Source: a gamma proteobacterium HTCC2207 (GTDB lineage: Bacteria > Pseudomonadota > Gammaproteobacteria > Pseudomonadales > Porticoccaceae). Taken from it: a stretch of 64,000 bases of DNA. Under the pieces are notes generated by a model that saw only the letters and a list, made by a program, of their open reading frames with translations, made no database searches and was not told the origin of the DNA. The DNA is taken from contig CAJJDA010000009.1 in the NCBI GenBank assembly GCA_905182855.1, positions 253,309 to 317,308 of the forward strand, in the 5' to 3' direction. The translations under genes and the position numbers were made by a program. Shown piece after piece: positions 40,890-51,486 of this stretch; within the stretch, counting starts at the first letter, position 1; each line of letters starts with the position of its first letter.

Positions 40890-41567
40890 CTACAGCCCAT
40901 AGATGGCTTTTAGATGAGCCATAAAATCTGGCATATCAGCAGCTGCGTCAGCGCGTATTTTTTGCACATGGGGTCGTTGTTCCATGCGCATACAGTAATC
41001 ATCTAGCCCAGGTACTTCTGATAATGGGTCTCTACCTAAGAATTTTTTGCCCACACTTCGCACCACTGGCAGATTCAAAATCGCGGCAATGTCGGCGAGG
41101 CCGAATTGATCACCATAGGCAAACTGCTCGAAATTGGATAGTTTCGAGAGCGCGACTACGGACTTACTGAGGCTGGCTTCGACTTCTTTTAAAACAACAG
41201 CATCTGGTTGGGTACCGGTTAGAAGATTGACAATTAAACGTCGGGCTACAAGTTCAAAATATAATTCAATAAACTGCGACAACTCCTGTACCTTGGCAAT
41301 ACCAAAAGGCGTTTCGGGCAATAGAGAGTGTTGCGGGTATGCTCGTTCGATATACTCTAAAATAGCCCGCGATTCACTAATACAGCCTTCTGGGGTTTCA
41401 AGCGCGGGTACCTTACCTAGAGGGCTTTTGTCTAAATATTCGGGTTTGTAATCTTGACTGACACCGGTGTAAGACTGAATCTCCTCAAACTCAATACCTT
41501 TCTCCAAAAAGGCAAGTTTGGGGACGTTGTAGTAATTACTGGAGGAAAAGCCATGCAGTTTCATCAT
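40890..41567 (-). CDS. Glutathione S-transferase family protein
   Basis: 225 residues: N-terminal thioredoxin-like fold (KLHGFSSSNYYNVPKLAFLEK, then LGKVPALETPEGCISESRAI with the cis-Pro and ESRAI glutathione-site Ser) and an all-helical C-terminal domain (FAYGDQFGLADIAAILNLP). Substrate unknown; isolated from other genes. Confidence 0.88.
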   Translation of the reverse strand: MMKLHGFSSSNYYNVPKLAFLEKGIEFEEIQSYTGVSQDYKPEYLDKSPLGKVPALETPEGCISESRAILEYIERAYPQHSLLPETPFGIAKVQELSQFIELYFELVARRLIVNLLTGTQPDAVVLKEVEASLSKSVVALSKLSNFEQFAYGDQFGLADIAAILNLPVVRSVGKKFLGRDPLSEVPGLDDYCMRMEQRPHVQKIRADAAADMPDFMAHLKAIYGL

Positions 41568-41959
41568 TTTATAAAGCCTTTACGGGTAATTTTAAAGCGC
41601 GGTTATCAATGTTCATCTCGCTCAATAGACATCATCGCACATCGAGCCTAACATTGTTGCCCGACACTGATCAGTCCCGACAAACAGGGCAACCGTATAG
41701 ACCAAATTATTACTACAACCGCGATGACAATAGTCGCTCTAGATGGCAAATACTACTCGGACTGCACGTACCAAACGCTACAAAACTTGCGGTGGCGGGG
41801 ATTACCGCTATTGTCCATGGAAATAACATATAAATAATATCGAATGATCTAGATATAAGTGCCAGCCCATCAGTCTCCTTTTGCAGTAACTGAGAGTTTG
41901 TCGCAAACGCTCCATCAAGATAAAAATCGCGGTTGTAACTCTACCTAGCTCATCTTCTA
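41568..41959. other. Intergenic region, nothing recognised
   Basis: About 390 bases upstream of the GST gene. Short frames on both strands look random in composition and resemble no family I know. It must carry the GST promoter. Confidence 0.45.
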
Positions 41960-42346
41960 TTAGCCGGTCGCCTCGAAATAATCTTCTCTTAGCTTGGCGT
42001 TGCCGTCGGCTTGTACCACCCATAATTCTCTATGTATTACACCACTCGCTTTATCCATTTTCCAGCCAGACTTCAGTAGCGCGCTAGAACTATCAATAAT
42101 TGTAAATTGCGGATCGATATACGCTACATCAGAGTCTCCCTCATCAACTAGATTCTGCCAAAACTGCTGAAGCTTCTCTCTGCCGTCGAACTGCCCAAAG
42201 GGCTCTGCGCGCATCGTTGCATTGTCTTCATACTGATTGGCACAGCCTTGGGCATCACCAGCATTGAATGCGGTTGTCCAAATATAGCTGCCTGCTTTTA
42301 CTGCCTTTAAAATAGTTTCATGATGATCTTTAATGGTCAGTAGCAT
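41960..42346 (-). CDS. SnoaL-like / DUF4440-type NTF2-fold protein
   Basis: A 128-residue alpha+beta barrel protein. The pattern WTTAFNAGDAQGCANQYEDNATMRAEPFG, then GREKLQQFWQNLV, is typical of SnoaL-like proteins, which bind small polar-aromatic ligands or act as isomerases/hydrolases. No catalytic assignment is possible. Stands alone in a gene-poor stretch. Confidence 0.75.
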   Translation of the reverse strand: MLLTIKDHHETILKAVKAGSYIWTTAFNAGDAQGCANQYEDNATMRAEPFGQFDGREKLQQFWQNLVDEGDSDVAYIDPQFTIIDSSSALLKSGWKMDKASGVIHRELWVVQADGNAKLREDYFEATG

Positions 42347-42726
42347 TTCTCTCTTATGGGTTGAATAATTCTATTAGTCCGCGCATAGACTAAGTTACCG
42401 ACGGCAGTGTTAGCTGTTTAGCCTTAGACCATTGGGAGCAAGAGTTTAGTAGATGCTTAGAGCTGTGTAGCTAGGAGCGAGTGGGCATTGTCAATACACC
42501 CAACAACCCAACAACCAACAACCAACATTTGAGTGAGGCACTAAGGATTGGTGAAGACGCAGCAGGATGTCTCGACTAAAATGCCTTTTTCGATCTACTG
42601 TTACCTGAGCATAGACCAAATTTGTGGCAGGTTGCTTTATCACAACTAACCCCTCAATACGTTACTGGGCAGCGTTATAGGGCCAACATAAGCACGTCTA
42701 TCGCAAGCAATTGTTGATCACAATTA
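42347..42726. other. Intergenic region with a short CAAC-type repeat
   Basis: About 380 bases without a convincing gene. At 42496-42527 there is a run of imperfect CCAACAA units. The rest shows neither a family-like frame nor a strong hairpin; it may contain decayed sequence. Confidence 0.45.
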
Positions 42727-43137
42727 TTAGTTGGAACAGTACATCTTTTCAGGTTTTAGATAGACAACGACTTCGAGATCCTTGTTCTTATCGCTTTCTG
42801 AGACTACGTCGCCATACCACCTCGCCTTCCCATAGTGGCGGAGGGTCAACTTATTAATATGTTCGATTGCACCATCTGACTCTATGTCGACTAGGGAGCA
42901 ACGTATGGAGACATAAATATCCTCATTTGCTGGGTCTACTTTGAGTATAGTCGCCTTACCAGTGCGTTTAAGACTTTTGAGCTTTGGCGCGGTGTTCAAC
43001 ATACCCACACTGATCAAACCATTGTCTAAATCGCTCCACACCAATGAGGACTGCACAGAGCCGTCGTCAGCAACAACACTTAATACGGAGGAGCCTATGC
43101 CTCTTAAAAGATCGTGGTATGCCTGCGGTATTTCCAT
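42727..43137 (-). CDS. Pyridoxamine 5'-phosphate oxidase-fold flavin/F420-binding protein
   Basis: 136 residues of the PPOX-like split-barrel family. N-terminal AYHDLLRGIGSSVLSVVADDGSVQSSLVWSD, and KLKSLKRTGKATILKVDP follow the FMN/F420-binding pattern of this group. Probably a flavin- or F420-dependent reductase; substrate unknown. Confidence 0.75.
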   Translation of the reverse strand: MEIPQAYHDLLRGIGSSVLSVVADDGSVQSSLVWSDLDNGLISVGMLNTAPKLKSLKRTGKATILKVDPANEDIYVSIRCSLVDIESDGAIEHINKLTLRHYGKARWYGDVVSESDKNKDLEVVVYLKPEKMYCSN

Positions 43138-43236
43138 AGCCTACTCCTCTGATTTGGAGACGGTAAAACAGCATACCAAGTCAACGTTGTCGCTTGCTAA
43201 TGATTAAAACACCGGCTAGTTAGACTTGGCATAGAA

Positions 43237-43761
43237 CTAGGGAATCAATGTCTCTAAACCAACGACCAGTAGCCCAAGAGCTGAAGACCAAAGAGCACAG
43301 GCTAAGACATCGATAAGACTAAATTTTAATTTGCTTATGCCACTACCGCCAACCATTATTGGCACCAGACTTCTGATAGCGGGAACGAACCGTCCAATCA
43401 ATATGGCACTGGCGCCATGGTTTAAAATATAGCCCTCGGTGCGATTCAACTGAGCCGCCCGCTTCTTGGCCCAGGCTGTTGCATGAAATTTGGCGCCGAA
43501 GCCCCGGCCAACATAAAATCCTAGGTGGTCTGCGATGCAGGCTCCGGCGAAGGCCATAGGTAATAGCTGTTGTAATATTAACAACTGCTCGCTATAAAGA
43601 AAGGTGGCAACTGACAAAAGGAGGATTCCAGACGCCAGCAGTCCGAGGCCAGGGCAGGCTTCAAGAAAGGCAAGCACAGGGATACTCATCCAGGCACTTT
43701 GTTTGTTGGCGCTAAGCCAAACCAATAATTCTTCGTCGATGAACCTAGCCCCATTAACCAA
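43237..43761 (-). CDS. DedA-family (VTT domain) membrane protein
   Basis: 174 residues with 4-5 membrane segments. The family marks are LEACPGLGLLASGILLL near the N-terminus and GRFVPAIRSLVPIMVGGSGI in the middle, with the Arg pair essential in DedA proteins. DedA proteins flip undecaprenyl or other phospholipids and support envelope homeostasis. On the short side of the family (about 200), lacking some of the final helix. Confidence 0.87.
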   Translation of the reverse strand: MVNGARFIDEELLVWLSANKQSAWMSIPVLAFLEACPGLGLLASGILLLSVATFLYSEQLLILQQLLPMAFAGACIADHLGFYVGRGFGAKFHATAWAKKRAAQLNRTEGYILNHGASAILIGRFVPAIRSLVPIMVGGSGISKLKFSLIDVLACALWSSALGLLVVGLETLIP

Positions 43762-43880
43762 TCAGCTTTTACGATACCAGATACGGCCGTTAGTGGCCGC
43801 TAACTATCGTACCTTATTTTCCGCGGAAAGATTTAGGTGACAAAGACAATTGTATTAATCTCGCCCTTATGGCTTAACTG

Positions 43881-45335
43881 CTAGCTCGGGCTCCAGGCAG
43901 GTGCGATCATACGCCGCTTACCATCATGGGTTTTGCTAACGCCATCGGCATCCAAATCTACTCGATCCCAGAGTTCGCAGGTCACCTGCTTATGCTTTTG
44001 GTCTAAACCCTCGCAGTAGTTGCTAAAGCGGCATAGCGTGGCCTGAGCTCCGTGGCCGAGACGCACCTTTTCAAACCAATCTGGGTCTGCAAGAGATTGC
44101 CGGGCAAAACCAATAATGTCGGCTTGGTCTTTCTCTAGAATAGATTCGGCTTGCATAAAGCTATGAATTCCACCAGCTGTGATACAGGGCACCATGAGGT
44201 CTTTGGCAGCCAGACTATCCCGTATATGGGCAACGGGATTAATATTGCGCCCGAAGGGCCCGAAACTATCGGAAATATAACTCGGCATACACTCATAGCC
44301 GCTCTGCCCTGTGTAGGGATAGGCTGCCCAACCAACCTTTGGCTGCTTAGCATCATCAAACTTGCCGCCCCGAGAAAAGGAGAGAAAATCCATTCCAGCC
44401 GCAGAAAATTGTTCGGCAAAAAAAGTTGCGTCATCGAGTCGACTACCCTGCTCAAAAATCTCATCAGTCAGCATTCGACAACCGACAACAAACCCCTTAC
44501 CCGTATTTTTACGCACGGCCTGATAGACCTCCAGCGGCAGGCGCACGCGTCCCTCGCGAGAGCCTCCATAACCGTCGGTGCGGCTATTGGTGGCAGACAG
44601 AAATGAGGCCATGGTATAGGCATGAGCATAGTGCAGTTCGACACCATCAAAACCTGCTAACTCTGCCCGCTTCGCCGCATCGGAAAATAATAGCGGTAAT
44701 ACCTTAGGAAGCTCAGCAACCTCATCAATGTGGGTGTCGGTTACTCGCTCTCGATAACCAAAGCACATGTCTTCCCATTCTTTGACTGTTAGCACCGTCT
44801 GCTGTTGAGCCGCAGATAGCGCTATGAGATGATCCCGAACTTCCACATCATTCGCATCGGGCATATTTAACAAGTGGCGATGAGAATCGCTGATAGTGAG
44901 GAATCGGGATAAGAATTTGTCTGGGTCAGGGCGACGACGAATAGTCATAAAATCGATAAGCTGAATAAACAAGCGAGTCTTACCCTCACTGGCAATGCGC
45001 ACAGTCTCTACGAGTTTTTTCAAGCCGGGAATATAGCGATCATCGCCTACTCTGAGCAGCGGCCCACTGGGTGTATTGCGGATACCCGTGGCCTCAATAA
45101 CAATCGCGCCAGGCTTACCCTCGGCGAAGCGCTGATACCAATCGAGAACGTCTTGAGTGACCTCGCCGTCCTCATTGGAACGCCAAGGCACCATCGCTGG
45201 AATCCAGGTTCTTTGTTTAAGGCTAATAGTACCGATATCGATCGGAGAAAAAAGACGTGACTTTGCAGCTTCACCCGCATCGGGCCATTCATCATCGAGG
45301 GCTTTGTATTTGATTCGTTCGGCGGGCTTCCACAT
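43881..45335 (-). CDS. Old-yellow-enzyme-family NADH:flavin oxidoreductase
   Basis: FMN TIM-barrel reductase of 484 residues from ATG 45335 (MWKPAERIKYKALDDEWPD); an ATG-less upstream extension of 15 codons is less likely. Seen: RLFSPIDIGTISLKQRTWIPAM, GVELHYAHAYTMASFLSATNSRTDGYGGS (active-site block) and FGRNINPVAHIRDSL... near the end; the C-terminus has a Cys series (LCRFSNYCEGLDQK) that differs from the usual 4Fe-4S spacing of dienoyl-CoA reductases. Located next to the MarR gene at the edge of the catabolic island, so it may reduce an enone in that pathway. Confidence 0.87.
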   Translation of the reverse strand: MWKPAERIKYKALDDEWPDAGEAAKSRLFSPIDIGTISLKQRTWIPAMVPWRSNEDGEVTQDVLDWYQRFAEGKPGAIVIEATGIRNTPSGPLLRVGDDRYIPGLKKLVETVRIASEGKTRLFIQLIDFMTIRRRPDPDKFLSRFLTISDSHRHLLNMPDANDVEVRDHLIALSAAQQQTVLTVKEWEDMCFGYRERVTDTHIDEVAELPKVLPLLFSDAAKRAELAGFDGVELHYAHAYTMASFLSATNSRTDGYGGSREGRVRLPLEVYQAVRKNTGKGFVVGCRMLTDEIFEQGSRLDDATFFAEQFSAAGMDFLSFSRGGKFDDAKQPKVGWAAYPYTGQSGYECMPSYISDSFGPFGRNINPVAHIRDSLAAKDLMVPCITAGGIHSFMQAESILEKDQADIIGFARQSLADPDWFEKVRLGHGAQATLCRFSNYCEGLDQKHKQVTCELWDRVDLDADGVSKTHDGKRRMIAPAWSPS

Positions 45336-45435
45336 TATTTTAACAACCTCAGACTGAATACTTAGTTCTCTGCACCGCACCCTTATATCTGTAGACTCCG
45401 ACTATCGGACTCATAGAGTGACTAACCGTCTCTAG

Positions 45436-45952
45436 CTACAGGCCAGCTATCTGTGCGGTTGCAGTATCCTTTAACTTTCCTAAAAGACGATTTAGATCCT
45501 CGACCTCGGCGCTATCAAACTGTCCGAACATACCGATGATCCACTCCTCATGCCTTGCAGCCATAGTGATAAACTCGCGTCGGCCACTGGCAGGTTAGAC
45601 TGACAATAAATGATCTTTTATCGGTAGGCACGCTGACTCGATTAATCATGCCATCCTGCTCTAATTGACGTGCAATACCCGAAACATTACCTCCAGATAC
45701 CATAGTGCGCCTCGATAGCTCGCTCATGGTTAACCCTTCCGGATTTCTATCCAGCTGGGCAAGAAAATCAAATCTCGGTAATGTAGTATTAAACTCCTCG
45801 CGCAATGAGGTGCGCAGATCACCTTCTATCAGGCTGGTGCAAGTTAATAGGCGCAACCACAGCTTGATTGAATGATGATCATCTTCTACCAGCCTCGTTT
45901 CATGGTCTGAACCGGCCAATGCGTCTGATCTTATCTCATTAGTCTCTTTCAT
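45436..45952 (-). CDS. MarR-family regulator, interrupted by a frameshift near its end
   Basis: Winged-helix repressor of about 171 residues from ATG 45952 (MKETNEIRSDAL), which has AGGA upstream. HTH LTMSELSRRTMVSGGNVSGIARQLEQDG and wing PTDKRSFIVSLT are intact. The frame then breaks: the next codons run to a stop near 45548, while an adjacent frame continues as RREFITMAARHEEWIIGMFGQ through EVEDLNRLLGKLK to a stop at 45436, as MarR proteins require. A two-base loss near 45593 (restoring SLTPASGRREF) or a one-base gain near 45583 explains it. Divergent from the catabolic operon, so it is the likely local regulator. Confidence 0.87.
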
Positions 45953-46094
45953 TTCATTTCCTATTACTCGGAGCCCCCCAAACGATACGGCCGGCATTCT
46001 AAACTGTCCTCTAGCTGAGATCCAACTGGGCCTAGCACTCAAAAGCATTAGCGTGACCAAAGAAGTCATCGGTTCATACCAGATAGACGTAAAT

Positions 46095-46138
46095 AGTATA
46101 CAGTAACTATTTTAAATATAAAGTAGTTGCTGTATGCT
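46095..46138. promoter_or_regulatory. Long inverted repeat in the MarR/catabolic operon divergent region
   Basis: Arms AGTATACAGTAACTA (46095-46109) and TAGTTGCTGTATGCT (46124-46138) pair at 13 of 15 positions across a 14-base AT-rich spacer. It sits between the MarR gene and the first catabolic gene and is a good candidate MarR operator or pair of operators. Confidence 0.65.
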
Positions 46139-46155
46139 GTGGCAACAGACAGTAG

Positions 46156-46167
46156 TTTAAGCTTAAA
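46156..46167. promoter_or_regulatory. Palindrome TTTAAGCTTAAA, shared motif site 1
   Basis: Perfect 12-base palindrome 74 bases upstream of the monooxygenase/reductase start. Close variants recur at 51930 and 63052, upstream of other genes of the island, so it is a candidate operator of one regulon. Confidence 0.55.
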
Positions 46168-46240
46168 GTTTATTTTCGCTTGTGGATACTATATGGAGTT
46201 ATCCTGCAGCGTTAATCACAACCATAGATAGAGGTTTTCA

Positions 46241-48568
46241 ATGAAGGTAGTTTGCTTAGGTGGTGGACCAGCGGGTCTGTATTTCGCTATTTCGATGAAG
46301 TTGCACGATCCTGCCCATGAAGTGGCGGTTTATGAGAGAAACCGGCCCGGCGATACCTTTGGCTGGGGCGTCGTTTTCTCTGACCAAACTCTAGATAATT
46401 TGCGCGCTAATGATCCAGTTAGTGCTGAGACTATTGAGAAAGAATTTATTCACTGGGATTTGATTGACTGTTACGTCAATGGCGGCCTAGAACGTTCAGA
46501 TGGTCATGGGTTTATTGGTTTAGGTCGAAAACGTATGCTTCAGGTGCTTTATGACCGCGCTGCCGAATTAGGTGTTGAGCTCAATTTTGAGCAAGAATTT
46601 GATCCCTCAGATATTGATGGCAGATTTGCCGATGCCGACATTGTGGCAGTCGCAGACGGCCTCAACTCTAAAGTCCGCACGGCTAATCTTGAAGCCTTCG
46701 ACTGTCAAGTTGACGTTAGGCGTAACCATTTTGTCTGGCTTGGCACCAATCAAACATTTCGCGATGCTTTTACCTTCATTTTTGAGAAAACCGATCTTGG
46801 TTGGATCTGGGCGCACGCCTATCAATTTGATGACAATACCGCGACCTTTATTGTTGAGTGCACACCAGAGGTGTATGAAGCCTATGGTTTTGAAACCATG
46901 AATCAGACGGAGAGTGCAGAGACCTGCCGTGAGATTTTTGCAAATTATCTAGGTGGTCATGACCTGATGACTAACTCTGCGCATGTGCAGGGTTCTGCAT
47001 GGATTAACTTCCCGCAACTGCTATGCCGAAACTGGGTGCTTGACGATCGCGTTGTGCTGTTGGGCGACTCGGCCCACACTGCACATTTTTCCATTGGCTC
47101 AGGTACTAAGTTAGGACTTGAAGATGCCATCGCATTGGCACAGCATTTAAATAATGATAGTCCGGTAGGTCAATCTCTGCATGCCTACCAGGCCGAACGT
47201 GAAACTGAGGCACTACGGCTACAAAATGCCGCACTCAACGCTCTTACGTGGTTTGAAAATGTACCACGGTATGCAGAAAAATTTGATCTGAAACAATTTA
47301 ATTATTCCATGTTGACGCGCAGCGAAAGAGTCAGTCATGAAAACTTGCGCCTTAGAGACAAAGACTGGCTTGAAGGAATGGAGCGTCATCTTGCTATGCG
47401 CTACACCGACGGTAAAGTCGACAAAGCCATCCCACCTATGTTTTTGCCTTTTAGTATCAAAGATATGGATCTGGTTAACCGCGTAGTGGTTTCCCCCATG
47501 TCCATGTATAGCGCTGTCGACGGCTTACCGAGTGACTGGCATCTGGTGCATTACGGCGCGCTGGCCAAAGGTGGTGCCGGTCTTGTGTTTACCGAAATGA
47601 CTGACATTTCGTCTGATGCGCGGATTACTCCTGGCTGCACGGGTATCTGGAATGCCGAGCAAGAAGCCAGTTGGATGCGTATTGTTGACTTTGTGCATCA
47701 GCAGACAGAGGCAAAAATCGCTCTGCAGATTGGTCATGCCGGCCCCAAAGGAGCCACTAAGGAACCGTGGAATTGGCATCCAGACCGTCTTGATGACCCC
47801 TTGGATGACCAGGACACATGGCCACTTTTATCGGCCAGTGCGACGCCTTACGACAGTTATAATCAGGTGCCACAGGCAATGAACCGAAAGGACATGGATA
47901 AGGTTACTCAACAGTTCGTAGCCGCAACTAAGCGCGCCATTAATGCCGGCTTCGATCTTCTCGAGGTGCACGCCGCCCATGGTTACCTGTTGTCCGCCTT
48001 TATTACTCCTCTTCTCAACCAGCGTCAGGATGAATATGGTGGCAGCCTAGAAAATCGTCTCCGTTACCCTCTGGAAGTTGTTGCCGCAGTGCGCGCAGTG
48101 TGGCCAGCGGAAAAGCCATTATCCGTGCGTATTTCCGCTCATGATTGGGTCGGCACAGAAGGTATTACTGAACAGGACTGCTTGGAAATTGCCCAGAGCT
48201 TTGCGACAGCTGGCGCCGATATTGTCGATGTGTCCAGCGGCCAGACCTCGCACCAAGGACGCCCACGTCCAGGCCGGATGTTCCAGACACCGCTTTCAGA
48301 TTTGATTCGCAATGAGGGCCAAGTTGCTACAATGGCAGTGGGTAACATCTATGAGGTCGACCACGTCAACAGCATAGTAGCGGCAGGACGAGCCGATTTG
48401 GTCTGCTTAGGTCGTCCCCACTTAGCGGATCCACAGTGGACATTACGCGCAGCCGCATCAACGGGCTACCGTGGCACTGGTGCTGCAGAGCAGAAGCAAT
48501 ATTTTATGGGTCACAGGCAGCTAGGCGTTCTAATGGAACGTGCGGCAAGTGCCGCCAATAAACAATGA
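46241..48568 (+). CDS. Bifunctional aryl-CoA monooxygenase / OYE reductase (2-aminobenzoyl-CoA or salicylyl-CoA type)
   Basis: 775-residue fusion. Residues 1 to about 390 are a flavoprotein hydroxylase: GGGPAG dinucleotide-binding at 7-12 and the second FAD motif [19 protein letters not shown]. From about residue 400 an old-yellow-enzyme FMN domain follows: [27 protein letters not shown] and [19 protein letters not shown]. The fusion is characteristic of 2-aminobenzoyl-CoA monooxygenase/reductase (hydroxylates C5, then reduces the ring) and of proteins named bifunctional salicylyl-CoA 5-hydroxylase. Surrounding beta-oxidation genes favour the former. First gene of the operon, with GAGG before the ATG. 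Confidence 0.9.
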   Translation: MKVVCLGGGPAGLYFAISMKLHDPAHEVAVYERNRPGDTFGWGVVFSDQTLDNLRANDPVSAETIEKEFIHWDLIDCYVNGGLERSDGHGFIGLGRKRMLQVLYDRAAELGVELNFEQEFDPSDIDGRFADADIVAVADGLNSKVRTANLEAFDCQVDVRRNHFVWLGTNQTFRDAFTFIFEKTDLGWIWAHAYQFDDNTATFIVECTPEVYEAYGFETMNQTESAETCREIFANYLGGHDLMTNSAHVQGSAWINFPQLLCRNWVLDDRVVLLGDSAHTAHFSIGSGTKLGLEDAIALAQHLNNDSPVGQSLHAYQAERETEALRLQNAALNALTWFENVPRYAEKFDLKQFNYSMLTRSERVSHENLRLRDKDWLEGMERHLAMRYTDGKVDKAIPPMFLPFSIKDMDLVNRVVVSPMSMYSAVDGLPSDWHLVHYGALAKGGAGLVFTEMTDISSDARITPGCTGIWNAEQEASWMRIVDFVHQQTEAKIALQIGHAGPKGATKEPWNWHPDRLDDPLDDQDTWPLLSASATPYDSYNQVPQAMNRKDMDKVTQQFVAATKRAINAGFDLLEVHAAHGYLLSAFITPLLNQRQDEYGGSLENRLRYPLEVVAAVRAVWPAEKPLSVRISAHDWVGTEGITEQDCLEIAQSFATAGADIVDVSSGQTSHQGRPRPGRMFQTPLSDLIRNEGQVATMAVGNIYEVDHVNSIVAAGRADLVCLGRPHLADPQWTLRAAASTGYRGTGAAEQKQYFMGHRQLGVLMERAASAANKQ

Positions 48569-48580
48569 TGGGATACTAAA

Positions 48581-49357
48581 ATGACAATGCATGGAGAGAT
48601 TCAACATGCCGTAGTAACGGGCGCCGGCGGCGGTATCGGGGCGGCTATCGTTACTGTACTGGTCCAGTCGGGTATTAAGGTGAGTCTTTTAGGTCGCACA
48701 CTCGAAAGCCTAGATAGGGTTCTCGATCGCTTAGGTCGACCACTCACAGCCCAAGGGGTGATGTGCGATGTCGCCAGTCGAGATCATGTGGATGCTGCCA
48801 TTAGTACGGCGACTAACGGCTTTGGCGCCATCAACTTGCTGGTTAACTGTGCAGGGATGGCTAAGACCAAGCCGTTTCATAAGATGACTAACGACGATTG
48901 GAATGACAGTATTGATGTAAATCTGAATGGCGTATTCAACTGCACTTCGGCAGTCATTAATAGCATGCGTGAGCAAAATTTTGGTCGTATTGTTAACATT
49001 GCCAGTACCTCGGCGCTAAAAGGCTATGCCTATGTCAGTGGCTACTGCGCCTCTAAGCACGCGGTATTGGGGTTAACTCGCGCATTGGCGCTCGAGACCG
49101 CCCTTTCGGGTATCACGGTCAATGCCATATGCCCAGGCTATACTGATACCAGTATTATCAGTGATGGTGTTAAGGTCATTGCTGAAAAAACTGGCCGCAC
49201 CGCTGAACAGGCCCTGCAAGCATTCACCAAGACTAATCCACAACAACGCTTAATCACGCCCATAGAAGTGGCTAACACCGTACTCTGGCTATGCGACCAA
49301 CATAGCCAGTCCATCACCGGACAGGCTCTATCACTTAGTGGTGGCGAGGTCATGTAA
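48581..49357 (+). CDS. SDR-family dehydrogenase (probable 3-hydroxyacyl-CoA dehydrogenase)
   Basis: 258 residues, classical SDR: TGAGGGIGAAIV at 15-26, NCAG, Ser in NIASTSALKG and YCASK. Twelve bases after the monooxygenase gene. In this setting it most likely oxidises an alicyclic 3-hydroxyacyl-CoA intermediate, by analogy with beta-oxidation-like ring cleavage pathways. Position-based role. Confidence 0.88.
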   Translation: MTMHGEIQHAVVTGAGGGIGAAIVTVLVQSGIKVSLLGRTLESLDRVLDRLGRPLTAQGVMCDVASRDHVDAAISTATNGFGAINLLVNCAGMAKTKPFHKMTNDDWNDSIDVNLNGVFNCTSAVINSMREQNFGRIVNIASTSALKGYAYVSGYCASKHAVLGLTRALALETALSGITVNAICPGYTDTSIISDGVKVIAEKTGRTAEQALQAFTKTNPQQRLITPIEVANTVLWLCDQHSQSITGQALSLSGGEVM

Positions 49358-49386
49358 TCCATGCAGTCATAAACGAAAGGTAATAG

Positions 49387-50202
49387 ATGATGCAAACAAC
49401 AGAGATGGCAAACTATAAAGCGCAAAACTTTTTATGGGAAGCCAACAATTCGGTCGGAGTGATCACACTCAATCGACCGGAACGTAAAAATCCACTGACT
49501 TTTGAGTCCTACGCAGAGCTGCGGGACCTATTTCGTGATTTGGTCTATGCCACTGATATCGATGTGGTCATCATCCACGGCATGGGCGGTAATTTCTGCT
49601 CCGGCGGTGATGTTAGGGAGATTATTGGGCCACTGACTGAGATGTCTATGAAAGAACTAATGGCGTTCACCCGCATGACAGGGGACCTCATTAAGGCGAT
49701 GCGTGCCTGCCGCCAGCCCGTGATTAGTGCTGTTGAAGGTATCTGTGCCGGTGCCGGCGCGATTATGGCTATGAGCAGTGACCTACGCTATGCGTCACCT
49801 ACGGCCAAGGTATCATTTCTATTTAACCGGGTCGGCCTAGCCGGCTGTGACATGGGGGCCTGTGCTATGTTACCGCGTATTATCGGACAGGGAAGAGCGG
49901 GTGAATTGCTTTATTTTGGCCGCTCACTGGGCGCCGAGCAGGGTGAGCAGTGGGGCTTTTTTAACGCGGTCACCGACGACCCGTTAGCGCATGCCAAAGA
50001 GATGGGTATGCGGATTGCTTCTGGCCCTACCTTTGCCAATGGTATGACTAAAATGCAACTGCATCAAGAATGGACTATGTCAATTGATCAGGCTATTGAA
50101 TCCGAGGCTCAGGCACAGGCAATCTGCATGCAGACGGAGGATTTTAAGCGTGCTTATAACGCCTTTATCATCAAAGATCAGCCGGTCTTTCAAGGCGATT
50201 AA
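49387..50202 (+). CDS. Enoyl-CoA hydratase/isomerase (crotonase) family protein
   Basis: Crotonase-fold protein of 271 residues. The oxyanion-hole segments [14 protein letters not shown] and [16 protein letters not shown] are present, then [22 protein letters not shown]. The two Glu residues of hydratases (GGGCELA and QPE regions) are absent: the first aligns with Ile/Met in GAGAIMA, and an Asp appears in CDMG. So it may be an isomerase, ring hydrolase or other crotonase rather than a plain hydratase. Between the SDR and acyl-CoA dehydrogenase genes. Confidence 0.88.
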   Translation: MMQTTEMANYKAQNFLWEANNSVGVITLNRPERKNPLTFESYAELRDLFRDLVYATDIDVVIIHGMGGNFCSGGDVREIIGPLTEMSMKELMAFTRMTGDLIKAMRACRQPVISAVEGICAGAGAIMAMSSDLRYASPTAKVSFLFNRVGLAGCDMGACAMLPRIIGQGRAGELLYFGRSLGAEQGEQWGFFNAVTDDPLAHAKEMGMRIASGPTFANGMTKMQLHQEWTMSIDQAIESEAQAQAICMQTEDFKRAYNAFIIKDQPVFQGD

Positions 50203-50285
50203 CCTCGGAGAGCTCACACTTAAATGCGTTAGCGATCATTACATGCTGCCGCGGCGCAACAAAAACACCACCAAAGGAAACTACT

Positions 50286-51464
50286 ATGAGCGATCATTCT
50301 TATCTTGATTGGCCATTTTTAAATGATGACCATCGCGCACTCGCTGCCGAGGTGGATGGCTGGGCCGAAGACCATTTGGTGCAGCTTACTCAGCATGAAG
50401 AGGCAGATTTAGATGGCACCTGCAAGGCTATCGTCAGGGCGCTCGGGAAAGCGGGTTTATTGCGTCATGCTGTCCCTCAGAGTGCGGGGGGTGTCAATCC
50501 AAAACTGGATGTTCGCAGCCTGTCTGTCATCCGTGAAACTCTGGGGCGATATCATGCCCTCGCTGACTTTGCATTTGCTATGCAGGGGCTAGGCAGTGGT
50601 CCGATTTCCTTATTTGGCACGGAACAGCAGCAGCAGCAGTACCTGCGTCCAATATCTGAGGGTCGGTCGCTAGCGGCGTTCGCACTATCTGAACCCGAAG
50701 CTGGCAGCGACGTTCGTGCTATGACAACAACCGTCGTAGAGACCGATGATCATTTTGTCATTAACGGTGTTAAGACCTGGATTTCAAATGCCGGTTTAGC
50801 GGACTTTTACACCGTATTCGCCCGCACAGGGAGCAATGGCGGCACTAAAGACATCTGCTGCTTTATCGTTGAAGCAGATAACCCTGGGCTAGAGGTTACG
50901 GATCGTATCGAATTAATGGCTCCCCACCCGCTTGGAACGCTGGCATTTACTGACTGTAAAGTGCCCAAAGAAAATTTGGTCGGCACGTTGGGTGGCGGAC
51001 TGGGGATCGCTATGGCGACCTTGGATGTCTTTCGCACCACCGTGGCTGCGGCTGCACTGGGTATGGCTCGCCGGGCGATGGATGAAACATTGGCACATGT
51101 CAGTCGGCGTAAAGTGTTTGGCGGCGTGCTCAGTGATCTACAGCTTGTTCAAGGAAAAATCTCGGATATGGCTGTGGCCATAGATACCAGTGCACTGATG
51201 GTATATCGCTCGGCTTGGACTAAAGATTGTGTGGCAGATCGTGTCACCCGTGAGGCGGCTATGGCCAAACTGCATGCGACTGAATCAGCCCAGCTAGTCA
51301 TAGACGCTGCAGTGCAACTACATGGTGGTATAGGGGTAACTAAAGGAAATGTGGTTGAATCTTTGTACCGAGACGTTCGCGCCCTGCGTATCTACGAGGG
51401 GGCATCGGAGGTACAGCAGACAATTATAGCAAGGGAAGCACTCGCTAGCCTGAGGAAAGGCTAG
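50286..51464 (+). CDS. Acyl-CoA dehydrogenase
   Basis: FAD enzyme of 392 residues with the family motifs [23 protein letters not shown] and the catalytic Glu in [13 protein letters not shown]. Likely introduces or removes the alpha-beta double bond in an alicyclic or dicarboxylic CoA intermediate of the pathway. Last gene of the first block; convergent with the Rid-family gene 20 bases away. Confidence 0.92.
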   Translation: MSDHSYLDWPFLNDDHRALAAEVDGWAEDHLVQLTQHEEADLDGTCKAIVRALGKAGLLRHAVPQSAGGVNPKLDVRSLSVIRETLGRYHALADFAFAMQGLGSGPISLFGTEQQQQQYLRPISEGRSLAAFALSEPEAGSDVRAMTTTVVETDDHFVINGVKTWISNAGLADFYTVFARTGSNGGTKDICCFIVEADNPGLEVTDRIELMAPHPLGTLAFTDCKVPKENLVGTLGGGLGIAMATLDVFRTTVAAAALGMARRAMDETLAHVSRRKVFGGVLSDLQLVQGKISDMAVAIDTSALMVYRSAWTKDCVADRVTREAAMAKLHATESAQLVIDAAVQLHGGIGVTKGNVVESLYRDVRALRIYEGASEVQQTIIAREALASLRKG

Positions 51465-51486
51465 CGATTAGGATCTAAAGTCGAGA

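Noticed and set aside
42496-42527. CAAC-type repeat as a CRISPR or attachment site
   Set aside because: Units are only a few bases long, with no spacers, flanking duplications or integrase.
46241-48568. Gentisate route through salicylyl-CoA
   Set aside because: No gentisate dioxygenase, thioesterase or fumarylpyruvate hydrolase gene is visible; the beta-oxidation-type genes fit the 2-aminobenzoyl-CoA route better. Not fully excluded.
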